A stretch of 7,153 bases of DNA from an uncultured Eubacteriales bacterium (GTDB taxonomy: Bacteria; Bacillota; Clostridia; Oscillospirales; CAG-272). The position numbers were made by a program, and so were the translations under genes. The notes below the pieces were generated by a model. That model did not search any database and was not told the DNA's origin. It was given only the letters and a program-made list of their open reading frames with translations. The DNA is taken from NCBI GenBank assembly GCA_934462885.1, contig CAKSJC010000083.1:1-7153 (forward strand), given 5' to 3'. Below are positions 1-4,924 of this stretch, in pieces (position 1 is the first letter of the stretch; the number at the start of each line of letters is the position of its first letter).

Positions 1-2
1 TT

Positions 3-1400
3 TCCGTGGTCAGCCGTGATGAGAGCGACTCCGCCTGCCTTGTCAATTGCGGGGAGAATACGTCCGATTTGAAGATCGAGCGCTTCCATTGCACAGATCG
101 TCGCTTCAAGGCTGCCTGTATGTCCCACCATATCGCCGTTGGGGAAGTTTACGCGGATAAAGGCATACTTGCCCGATTCAAGCACTTCGATAATACGGTC
201 GGTTATTTCGGCGCACTTCATCCACGGACGCTGCTCAAACGGTACGATGTCCGAGGGTATCTCCTCATATGTTTCGTATTCTTCGGAGAACTTGCCGCTG
301 CGGTTTCCGTTCCAGAAGTACGTAACATGACCGTATTTCTGAGTCTCGGATATTGCAAACTGCGGTATTTTCATGTCAGCGAGATACTCGCCCATCGTAT
401 TTGTAATCTCCGGCGGGGAAACGAGATATTTCGACGGAATGTGAAGATCTCCGTCGTATTCCAGCATTCCCGCATACTTTACCGCAGGAACGCGGACTCG
501 GTCGAACTTGTCAAAATCGGCTCCGCCTTCGAACGCTTTCGAAATTTCGATAGCGCGGTCGCCGCGGAAATTAAAGAATATTACGCTGTCGCCGTCTTCA
601 ATCGTGCCGACGGGCTTTCCGTTTTCAGCTATAACGAACGGGGGAAGATCTTGGTCAATCACGTGAGTTTCGGCGCGGTAAGTTTCGATAGCCTCCTTTG
701 CGGAGCTGAAATATCTGCCTTCGCCGAGCACATGAGTTTTCCATCCAAGCTCAACCATAGACCAGTTTGCTTCGTAACGGTCCATCGTGATGGTCATACG
801 TCCTCCGCCGGACGCTATTTTTATGTCGCACTTACCGTCAGCAGACAGCTTTGCGATATATTCTTCAAAAGGCTCAACATAGTCGAGAGCCGAGGTTTCA
901 CCGACGTCGCGTCCGTCAAGAAGTATATGAACGCGAATTTTTGCGACTCCCTGTTCTTTGGCTTTCGCTATCATTGCCTTTAAGTGATCAATATGACTGT
1001 GTACGTTTCCGTCGGAGAAAAGTCCGATAAAGTGAAGCGTAGTTGATTTTTCACGCACGGAGCCCGTCAGATCTTTCCATGTTGCGGATTCGAACATCAT
1101 TCCCGATTCGATGCTCTGTGATACAAGCTTCGCGCCCTGCGCAAATACCTGTCCGCTTCCGAGAGCGTTGTGACCTACCTCGGAATTGCCCATGTCGTCG
1201 TCTGAAGGAAGTCCTACTGCCGTTCCGTGAGCCTTTAATGATACCATCGGGTAGTTTGCCATAAGCTTGTCGAGATTCGGAGTGCGCGCAAGACGTACTG
1301 CGTTTGCGGCAGACTCGGGCGCAAGCCCTACTCCATCCATTACTATTAAAAGTACGGGACGTACTTCTCGGTTTCCGCCGAATTTTTCAAGTGTTTTCAT
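3..1400 (-). CDS. gpmI: 2,3-bisphosphoglycerate-independent phosphoglycerate mutase, 3' end outside window
   Basis: Cytoplasmic glycolytic enzyme interconverting 3-phosphoglycerate and 2-phosphoglycerate without a bisphosphoglycerate cofactor; it belongs to the alkaline-phosphatase fold and uses two metal ions. Reading leftward from an ATG at 1400 gives 466 residues without a stop before the window edge. Visible motifs in order are MDGVG (metal Asp at 22), GNSEVGH with the phospho-acceptor Ser at about 73, SDGNVHSH (127-136), LDGRDVGETS (161-170), NFRGDRA (277-283), NGDMVGHTG (421-429) and ITADHG (461-466), where the frame leaves the window. The start has a good ribosome site (AAAGGA, about 9 bases upstream). 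ADHG lies somewhat later than in the classical Bacillus-type enzyme, suggesting a slightly longer GpmI variant. Identification is very secure; roughly the last 80 residues are probably missing. Confidence 0.96.
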   Translation of the reverse strand, partial: MKTLEKFGGNREVRPVLLIVMDGVGLAPESAANAVRLARTPNLDKLMANYPMVSLKAHGTAVGLPSDDDMGNSEVGHNALGSGQVFAQGAKLVSQSIESGMMFESATWKDLTGSVREKSTTLHFIGLFSDGNVHSHIDHLKAMIAKAKEQGVAKIRVHILLDGRDVGETSALDYVEPFEEYIAKLSADGKCDIKIASGGGRMTITMDRYEANWSMVELGWKTHVLGEGRYFSSAKEAIETYRAETHVIDQDLPPFVIAENGKPVGTIEDGDSVIFFNFRGDRAIEISKAFEGGADFDKFDRVRVPAVKYAGMLEYDGDLHIPSKYLVSPPEITNTMGEYLADMKIPQFAISETQKYGHVTYFWNGNRSGKFSEEYETYEEIPSDIVPFEQRPWMKCAEITDRIIEVLESGKYAFIRVNFPNGDMVGHTGSLEATICAMEALDLQIGRILPAIDKAGGVALITADHG

Positions 1401-1433
1401 AATGTTAATTCCTTTTTTATAATTTAGGAGAAA

Positions 1434-1467
1434 GCGGGGGAGGAGCTTTTGGAAAAAGTCTCCCCAT
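1434..1467. repeat. Imperfect hairpin in the gpmI upstream spacer
   Basis: GGGGAG (1437-1442) pairs with CTCCCC (1460-1465), and CTTTT (1446-1450) pairs with AAAAG (1454-1458) across a tiny loop, with a small bulge between the two helices. Neither strand shows a convincing run of T directly after the stem, so it is not a typical intrinsic terminator. On the minus strand it would lie in the gpmI leader, about 35 bases before the start codon. It resembles hairpin repeats scattered between genes in gut clostridia, but only one copy is in this window, so repeat status is inferred. Confidence 0.4.
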
Positions 1468-1533
1468 ACCTCTCCGTAAAAACTTTTATACGTTCAGACA
1501 AATTTTTTCCTGAACAGTTGATCCTCAGAGAGA

Positions 1534-2073
1534 TTACACAGCATAGTTGTTTTCACACAAATTATATATTTTGATACCGGCGCGTGCCGCCATGCCTACG
1601 GTTTGTTTTGTGCCGCCGTATCGGGAGCCGTTATAGTAAGCTATGCAGACGGAAGAATGATCTACCATGAACTGGTTTCTTTTTTGCATACAGCCGTTAT
1701 AGTAGGAGACGTCGCTCACATAGTAGACGCATTCCGCAAGCCCCGATATTCTTTTGTATTCTTTCATGATCTCGATGAAGTTGGGGAGCGTGCTCCAGCG
1801 CAGGGTCTGATCGATACACGGAAGCGCTAAGATCAGCTTGATATTCGGGTTTTGGCGCGCGGCGCGCAAAACGATCGACTCGGCAAACATATCGAATCCG
1901 AGCGCTCCTCCCGCTATGAAATACATATAATCCTTTTTTGCAAGTTCGTATATTTTCTTTTCCACGGCGCGTCCGAGAGCGGATTTTTGTTCTGCGGGTA
2001 TTGTCCGGTGTCCCGTGAAAAAGCAGGTGTTGTCACGGCTCATAAATCTCGGTAATTCTTGAAATTCTGTCAT
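1534..2073 (-). CDS. SLOG-superfamily DUF1273 (YpsA-like) protein
   Basis: A 179-residue protein of the DUF1273/YpsA-like branch of the SLOG (Rossmann-like nucleotide-binding) superfamily. Motifs from this start are CFFTGHR (17-23), AGGALGFD (54-61), the ALPC...Q...W segment (83-93), RNQFMVDHS (132-140) and YGGT (152-155), a glycine-rich turn typical of the family. No membrane segment or signal peptide is visible. SLOG domains generally bind nucleotides or nucleotide-derived ligands, but the role of this stand-alone form is not established. The ATG at 2073 is chosen because GAGG lies five bases upstream; a TTG at 2133 would add 20 residues but has no ribosome site and a poorly conserved extension. 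It is divergent from the winged-helix gene at 2197 and shares that gene's 120-base promoter region. Downstream on the same strand comes gpmI, with a 133-base gap. Confidence 0.88.
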   Translation of the reverse strand: MTEFQELPRFMSRDNTCFFTGHRTIPAEQKSALGRAVEKKIYELAKKDYMYFIAGGALGFDMFAESIVLRAARQNPNIKLILALPCIDQTLRWSTLPNFIEIMKEYKRISGLAECVYYVSDVSYYNGCMQKRNQFMVDHSSVCIAYYNGSRYGGTKQTVGMAARAGIKIYNLCENNYAV

Positions 2074-2126
2074 TTGCACCTCTGTATTTTTCTGAAGATA
2101 TGGCCGATCGTAACTTTTCCCGACTC

Positions 2127-2156
2127 TTGACAAAGCGCGTCGCGGTGTGATATCAT
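2127..2156 (+). promoter_or_regulatory. Sigma-A-type promoter for the winged-helix regulator gene
   Basis: TTGACA (2127-2132) and TATCAT (2151-2156) are separated by 18 bases, predicting a start near 2163. The -10 region overlaps the palindrome TGATATCA (2148-2155), a possible binding site. On the opposite strand the same block reads TTTGTC, with TACGAT about 16 bases on. That could serve the divergent DUF1273 gene but is a weak match. Confidence 0.6.
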
Positions 2157-2196
2157 TCTTGTAAAAAACGATATGAACTCGCAGGTGAGGCGGAAA

Positions 2197-2916
2197 ATGA
2201 ACTGCGTACTGGGAATAAATGATAAAACGTTATATGAGAGCGTAGAAGCCGCTCTTTTACTTTACGATATCGCCGTTTCGCCGTGCTCTGTGTCTGATGC
2301 GGATGACAGCGAAAGGGAAAATCGCATCTGTTGCGCCGATAACGGTGAAAATACCGAAAACATTCTTGTCTGCGGCCCCAAAGAAGCAGAAAACGCGCAG
2401 CTTGCCGCTTTCAGGGGAGTCGTCGTCATCTATTCGGATGATAAATATATAGCCGAAACGCTTCACAAAAGTCTGTCAAAAAAGTTCGGAGAAAAATATG
2501 CCGCTGTCAGATATCCGTTTTATATTCCGGAACTTTCGTACATTGTCACAAAGCTTTGCGGCGGTTTTCAACCTGCCGGGGTTTACAAAGGAGCGGAGGA
2601 GAGGGATAACAAAGATAAACTTACGGTAAGCAGAGAAAAACGTACCGTAACATATCTGGGAAGAACAGTAAAACTGACGGCTACGGAGTTTATGCTGCTT
2701 GAAGCGCTCCTTGCGGAAAACGGAAGCTGCGTTACGCGGGAAAAACTTCTCGGAACGGTTTGGAGGACACAGACTTCGCCTGTCGACTCAAACAAGACAG
2801 ACGTTTATATAAGCTATCTGCGTAAAAAATTGTCGTCTATCCTCGGAGAAGGGGTTCTTTCTTCCGTCAGAAAAAAAGGGTATATCCTCTCTTTTCCCGA
2901 ATTTGAGTATGAATAA
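2197..2916 (+). CDS. OmpR/PhoB-type winged-helix regulator with degenerate receiver-like N-terminus
   Basis: A 239-residue cytoplasmic DNA-binding protein. Residues about 141-233 form a typical OmpR/PhoB winged helix: a beta strand with VTYLGRTVKLTATEFMLL, the VTREKLLGTVW helix, the recognition helix around DVYISYLRKKL, and the wing SSVRKKGYIL. Residues 1-122 are about the size of a receiver domain and end in RYPFYIPELSYIVTKL, which resembles the KPF...L helix of receivers. However, the acidic pair near the N-terminus and a clear phospho-accepting Asp are absent, and the conserved Lys is replaced (YP instead of KP). Control by phosphorylation is therefore unlikely; another ligand or partner is inferred. 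The ATG at 2197 is preferred because GAGG lies six bases before it, whereas an ATG at 2173 has no ribosome site. No histidine kinase gene is adjacent. Confidence 0.85.
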   Translation: MNCVLGINDKTLYESVEAALLLYDIAVSPCSVSDADDSERENRICCADNGENTENILVCGPKEAENAQLAAFRGVVVIYSDDKYIAETLHKSLSKKFGEKYAAVRYPFYIPELSYIVTKLCGGFQPAGVYKGAEERDNKDKLTVSREKRTVTYLGRTVKLTATEFMLLEALLAENGSCVTREKLLGTVWRTQTSPVDSNKTDVYISYLRKKLSSILGEGVLSSVRKKGYILSFPEFEYE

Positions 2917-3020
2917 TTTCAGAAAAACTTCTGCTTCATATATTATAGCATACTTTTTATTCGAAATACAGACGACTTGCAGATATTTTATATTTTTTTA
3001 ATTTTGTTGAGAGTATCATT

Positions 3021-3060
3021 AAATGCACATGAAACCGAAATGGGTTTTCCTGCATTTTTT
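3021..3060 (+). terminator. Probable intrinsic terminator after the winged-helix gene
   Basis: AAATGCA (3021-3027) pairs with TGCATTT (3051-3057), and GAAACC pairs with GGTTTTC inside it across a short internal loop. The stem runs into six T residues ending at 3060. It lies about 105 bases past the stop codon of the regulator gene and just before the ribosome site of the broken XRE gene. The interval 2917-3020 is AT-rich and shows no gene. Confidence 0.6.
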
Positions 3061-3091
3061 ATCCGAAGGCAGACGGAAGGAGGTTAAACCA

Positions 3092-3311
3092 TTGAACGGA
3101 TACAGTTATTTGGCGCCGGAACAGCGCCGCGAGATAGAAAGAATATTTACAAACCGTTTGCCAATAAACAGAATGAAGAGGAATCAATATTGAGCGGGAC
3201 AGCATAAGCCGAATAGAGATCGGAACGCGCTTCGTATCCGATTTTGAATTGAAGGTATTTGCGGAAGTGCCGGGCGTTTCGGTACAATGGCTTTTAGGCA
3301 TAGACGAATAA
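3092..3311 (+). pseudogene. XRE-family small regulator, frameshifted remnant
   Basis: A GGAGG site and a TTG start (3092-3094) open a frame beginning MNGYSYL that stops at 3193. The third frame from 3183 to the stop at 3309-3311 reads INIERDSISRIEIG and then RFVSDFELKVFAEVPGVSVQ, ending WLLGIDE. This is the second half of an XRE-type helix-turn-helix regulator. The middle frame contributes RDRKN and FANK, fitting the usual RKNxTQEQxANKL stretch. The span is 220 bases, and restoring two single missing bases would give a continuous protein of about 73 residues, typical for these small phage- or element-type repressors. The original protein probably bound DNA near its own element; as it stands it cannot be made whole. 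The C-terminal match is strong, the N-terminal alignment weaker. Confidence 0.65.
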
Positions 3312-3354
3312 CGGCAGAGGGGTGATTCCGTCGCCGCTTTTTTTTATTTTTTTT
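3312..3354 (+). terminator. Weak hairpin plus long T tract after the XRE remnant
   Basis: CGGC (3312-3315) can pair with GCCG (3333-3336), with two further G-C pairs inside across mismatches. It is followed by eight T, an A and nine more T. The stem is poor but the T tract is pronounced, so a decayed or weak terminator is likely. Confidence 0.4.
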
Positions 3355-3366
3355 TGTAAAAACCTA

Positions 3367-3395
3367 TTGACGTATACGCACGTATATGATATAAT
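3367..3395 (+). promoter_or_regulatory. Near-consensus sigma-A promoter with tandem ACGTATA motif
   Basis: TTGACG (3367-3372), a 17-base spacer and TATAAT (3390-3395) predict a start near 3402, only a few bases before the AAAGGAGG site. Two copies of ACGTATA (3370-3376 and 3380-3386) lie exactly ten bases apart in the -35/spacer region. TGATAT and ATATCA (3387-3392, 3397-3402) form an inverted repeat over the -10 and start. Both layouts suit a repressor operator, plausibly for an XRE protein like the broken one upstream, but binding is inferred. Confidence 0.75.
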
Positions 3396-3419
3396 AATAT
3401 CAGAAAGGAGGTTAAGACG

Positions 3420-3541
3420 TTGAGCAAGAAAAAGAAAAGCGGCAATAGAAAGACCGGCAAGCAAACACAATCAATCTTATTACCGCAATCGTCAGCCTTG
3501 TAATTGCAATTCTTCTTCTGATAGAAAAGCTGACAAGGTAA
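3420..3541 (+). pseudogene. Small lysine-rich one-helix membrane peptide gene, frameshifted
   Basis: A TTG start (3420-3422) eight bases after AAAGGAGG begins MSKKKKSGNRKTGKQ, but this frame stops at 3503 after 27 residues. The -1 frame, open from 3449 to the stop at 3539-3541, reads TINLITAIVSLVIAILLL followed by IEKLTR, a clear membrane helix with a basic end; it has no usable start of its own. Joining the two halves with one restored base gives a peptide of about 40 residues: a Lys-rich cytoplasmic head plus one transmembrane helix. Similar small proteins occur near mobile elements in clostridia, and the shape recalls type I toxins or small holin-like peptides, but no family assignment is possible. 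It has its own strong promoter and 3' hairpin. I see no slippery heptamer that would make this a programmed frameshift. Confidence 0.55.
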
Positions 3542-3543
3542 CG

Positions 3544-3572
3544 GGCAGGGGGAAAAATCCCCCTTGCCTTGA
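3544..3572 (+). terminator. Hairpin ending the small membrane-peptide unit
   Basis: GGCA plus GGGGG (3544-3552) pairs with CCCCC and TGCC (3559-3568), with a single bulged T and an A-rich loop. The T tract afterwards is short and interrupted, so termination may be partial. The predicted start of the opposing antisense RNA falls at the right edge of this hairpin. Confidence 0.55.
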
Positions 3573-3574
3573 TA

Positions 3575-3603
3575 AGTATAGCACAAAAAACGCTTAACGT
3601 CAA
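3575..3603 (-). promoter_or_regulatory. Convergent (antisense) sigma-A promoter facing the small peptide gene
   Basis: On the minus strand TTGACG (3603-3598), a 17-base spacer and TATACT (3580-3575) give a near-consensus promoter with a predicted start around 3568, inside the 3' hairpin of the sense unit. The transcript would run antisense across the whole peptide gene, its ribosome site and possibly its promoter. No convincing protein gene follows on this strand, so an untranslated antisense RNA is the simplest product. No clear terminator for it could be found. Confidence 0.55.
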
Positions 3604-3609
3604 TGGAGC

Positions 3610-3696
3610 ATGGATATAGCGATTTATATTCTTGTGGCGATTAGCATTGCTTTGTCGATCGTTGCTATCGTCTTATCCTTGATGCGGAGGAAGTAA
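3610..3696 (+). CDS. Putative 28-residue single-helix membrane peptide
   Basis: ATG at 3610 opens a 28-residue frame that begins MDIAIYILVAISIALSI and ends LMRRK. It is almost entirely one hydrophobic helix with a positively charged C-terminus, so a short membrane peptide is the natural reading. GGAG lies immediately before the ATG (one base apart), which is too close for an efficient start, so expression is doubtful. It sits directly downstream of the antisense promoter's -35 box and four bases before the next gene at 3701. No family is recognised. It may be a second small peptide of the same element, a remnant, or coincidence. Confidence 0.4.
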   Translation: MDIAIYILVAISIALSIVAIVLSLMRRK

Positions 3697-3700
3697 CAAA

Positions 3701-3886
3701 ATGAACGAAAAGGACTATTCGGCGCAAAAGAAGCACATTCGGACGCATTACGCCCGCTTTCCGCTTGATCTTCGTCCGGAAGTGCTGGAGAAATTCAAAA
3801 AGGCTTGCGCGGACAACGGGACAACGCCGACAACGGAAATCAAGAAGTTTATTGCGGCGTATTGCGAAGCGGCGCAATGCAAGTAA
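3701..3886 (+). CDS. Small ribbon-helix-helix-like DNA-binding protein candidate
   Basis: A 61-residue protein starting MNEKDYSAQKKHIRTHYARF. The order of a short strand-like segment (ARFPLDL, 18-24), a charged helix (PEVLEKFKKACADNG, 26-40) and a second helix beginning TPTTEIKKFIAAY (42-54) matches the outline of Arc/CopG ribbon-helix-helix proteins, which bind operators as dimers and are common as antitoxins and element regulators. GGAGG lies ten bases upstream (3686-3690). The gene is intact and followed nine bases later by a strong terminator, unlike its decayed neighbours. There is no clear partner toxin gene. Fold assignment rests on pattern only and the target is unknown. Confidence 0.6.
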   Translation: MNEKDYSAQKKHIRTHYARFPLDLRPEVLEKFKKACADNGTTPTTEIKKFIAAYCEAAQCK

Positions 3887-3894
3887 CTAATGTC

Positions 3895-3920
3895 AAGGAC
3901 GGCATTTCTGCCGTCCTTTT
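3895..3920 (+). terminator. Strong intrinsic terminator after the 61-residue gene
   Basis: AAGGACGGCA (3895-3904) and TGCCGTCCTT (3909-3918) form a perfect ten-base-pair stem with a TTTC loop, and the T tract runs to 3920. It closes the small-ORF unit and separates it from the IS30 remnant. Confidence 0.85.
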
Positions 3921-3949
3921 GTCGTATTCGGAAGCTGGAGGAAAGAGGA

Positions 3950-4489
3950 ATGCACAAATACTTGACTTGGCAGAGCACATAAAAATCAAAAAAAGGCTTG
4001 AAAAAGGGCTTGAAGCCTTGCGCGATTGCTGACCGTCTGCGTGTCCATAACGCAACGATATATAGAGAGTTGAAGCGCGCTATACGCATTTGAATTCCGA
4101 CTTGACAACTGAAGAACGCTGTTCGGCGGAGATCGCCGAACAGCGTTAGCGTGAAAACCTCAAAGACAAAGGCGGCGAATTTGAAGATTGGCGAAGAAAG
4201 CTATTCCGCTACCGGTGTCGTGACGGTGCTGGACAAGATTGACCCCCGCTTCAGAAAGAAGTTTTCACAGATATTCAAAAGCATTACGTTTGACAACGGA
4301 TCGGAATTCATGGCTTGAGCCGGAATTGAAAAATCCGTCTACGGCAAAGAGCGGAAGCGCACGAAGATTTACTATTGCCACCCATATATACAGCGCGGCG
4401 AAACGTGGATAAACAATTATCCGCGCGAGATTTTAGGCTTTGAAACGTCCGTGTCGCTCTTTGAAAGCTACGTTGCCGAAGCCGTTTGA
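3950..4489 (+). pseudogene. IS30-family transposase remnant
   Basis: Pieces of an IS30-family DDE transposase in the expected order but in alternating frames. The start is MHKYLT at 3950, with GGAG and AGAGGA upstream. LAEHIKIKKRLEKGL follows in another frame. Then come the helix-turn-helix IADRLRVHNATIYRELKR (about 4025-4078), LTTEERCSAEIAEQR with an in-frame stop, and ATGVVTVLDKID. SITFDNGSEF carries the second catalytic Asp (about 4280-4309), followed by a TGA at 4316-4318. The tail is KIYYCHPY and then WINNYPREILGF, running to the stop at 4487-4489. The block with the first catalytic Asp is deleted near 4190-4200. The E...N...IRR block with the catalytic Glu is deleted between HPY and WINNYPR (about 4385-4412). 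Normal members exceed 300 residues; this is 540 bases, so it is inactive. No terminal inverted repeats were identified. Confidence 0.93.
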
Positions 4490-4598
4490 AGGCTTCCGAA
4501 AAAAATCTAGTTTTTTCTGCTTTTACTCTTGACTTTTGCGATTTAAAAAATTTTCCGTATGAGGTTCTCTGTCAGCGCAAAATTATTTGACAAAACTG

Positions 4599-4627
4599 TT
4601 TACATTTTTGACCCGGTGTTATATAAT
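4599..4627 (+). promoter_or_regulatory. Sigma-A promoter of the cysE operon
   Basis: TTTACA (4599-4604), a 17-base spacer and a perfect TATAAT (4622-4627) predict a start near 4634, directly ahead of the T-box leader. It lies about 110 bases downstream of the IS30 remnant and appears undamaged. The interval 4490-4598 is AT-rich, with no gene visible. Confidence 0.82.
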
Positions 4628-4633
4628 AGTAGT

Positions 4634-4890
4634 AAATCGATAATTTAAAGACGTTGATCGGGAAGAAAAAGACAACGCGACGGTTCAGAGAACGCCGACT
4701 GTGGCTGTAAGCGGCGTCCGTCAGTCTTAATGTGCGCCCGTGAGTCACGGAAAAAAGGGCACTGCGAATCGCGCAAAGCGAAACGGTTATCTTATTTTCT
4801 GCGCAATCCTGCGTTATGGGAAAGAGTTATAAATCAGAGTGGAACCGCGATAATTCGCCTCTGCCGCATTTATGCGGCAGAGGCTTTTTT
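4634..4890 (+). promoter_or_regulatory. T-box riboswitch, cysteine-specific
   Basis: A leader that senses the charging state of tRNA-Cys. The stem I base is CGGG (4659-4662) with CCCG (4737-4740). Inner helices are GACGG/CCGTC (4679-4683, 4718-4722) and ACGCCG/CGGCGT (4692-4697, 4712-4717), with the typical AGAGA bulge between their 5' arms. The specifier loop after TTAA contains TGTGC (4731-4735), where both overlapping triplets, TGT and TGC, are Cys codons. The T-box AGAGTGGAACCGCG (4836-4849) forms the antiterminator through AGAG/CTCT and GCG/CGC. Its bulged TGGA (4840-4843) would pair with a tRNA 3' end UCCA, matching the U discriminator base of tRNA-Cys. Uncharged tRNA-Cys should permit readthrough into cysE. 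Confidence 0.95.
4857..4890 (+). terminator. Regulated terminator of the T-box leader
   Basis: GCCTCTGCCGCA (4857-4868) pairs perfectly with TGCGGCAGAGGC (4873-4884) over a TTTA loop and is followed by six T. Its 5' arm overlaps the CGCCTCT needed by the antiterminator, so the two structures exclude each other. Confidence 0.95.
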
Positions 4891-4924
4891 AACGGATAAC
4901 ATTTACGGAAAGGATTAAAACGAC

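Noticed and set aside
6..983. Long open plus-strand frame opposite gpmI
   Set aside because: It is an antisense shadow of gpmI: the minus strand encodes a full set of phosphoglycerate mutase motifs, and the plus frame shows no family resemblance and no ribosome site.
3092..3193. Reading the first frame (SYLAPEQRREIERIF) as an IS30 N-terminal helix-turn-helix
   Set aside because: A superficial match only. Downstream sequence in another frame is clearly XRE-like, the length fits a two-base-deleted XRE gene, and a separate IS30 N-terminus exists at 3950.
3344..3586. Minus-strand frame of about 80 residues across the small-peptide unit
   Set aside because: It starts upstream of the predicted antisense RNA start and lacks a ribosome site; it looks like the complement of the hydrophobic peptide gene. 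The RNA itself is the more likely product.
4478..4515. GAAGCC/GGCTTC inverted repeat and A/T hairpin after the IS30 remnant
   Set aside because: The stem is followed by A residues on the plus strand, so it is not a plus-strand terminator. No match to an IS terminal repeat could be established.
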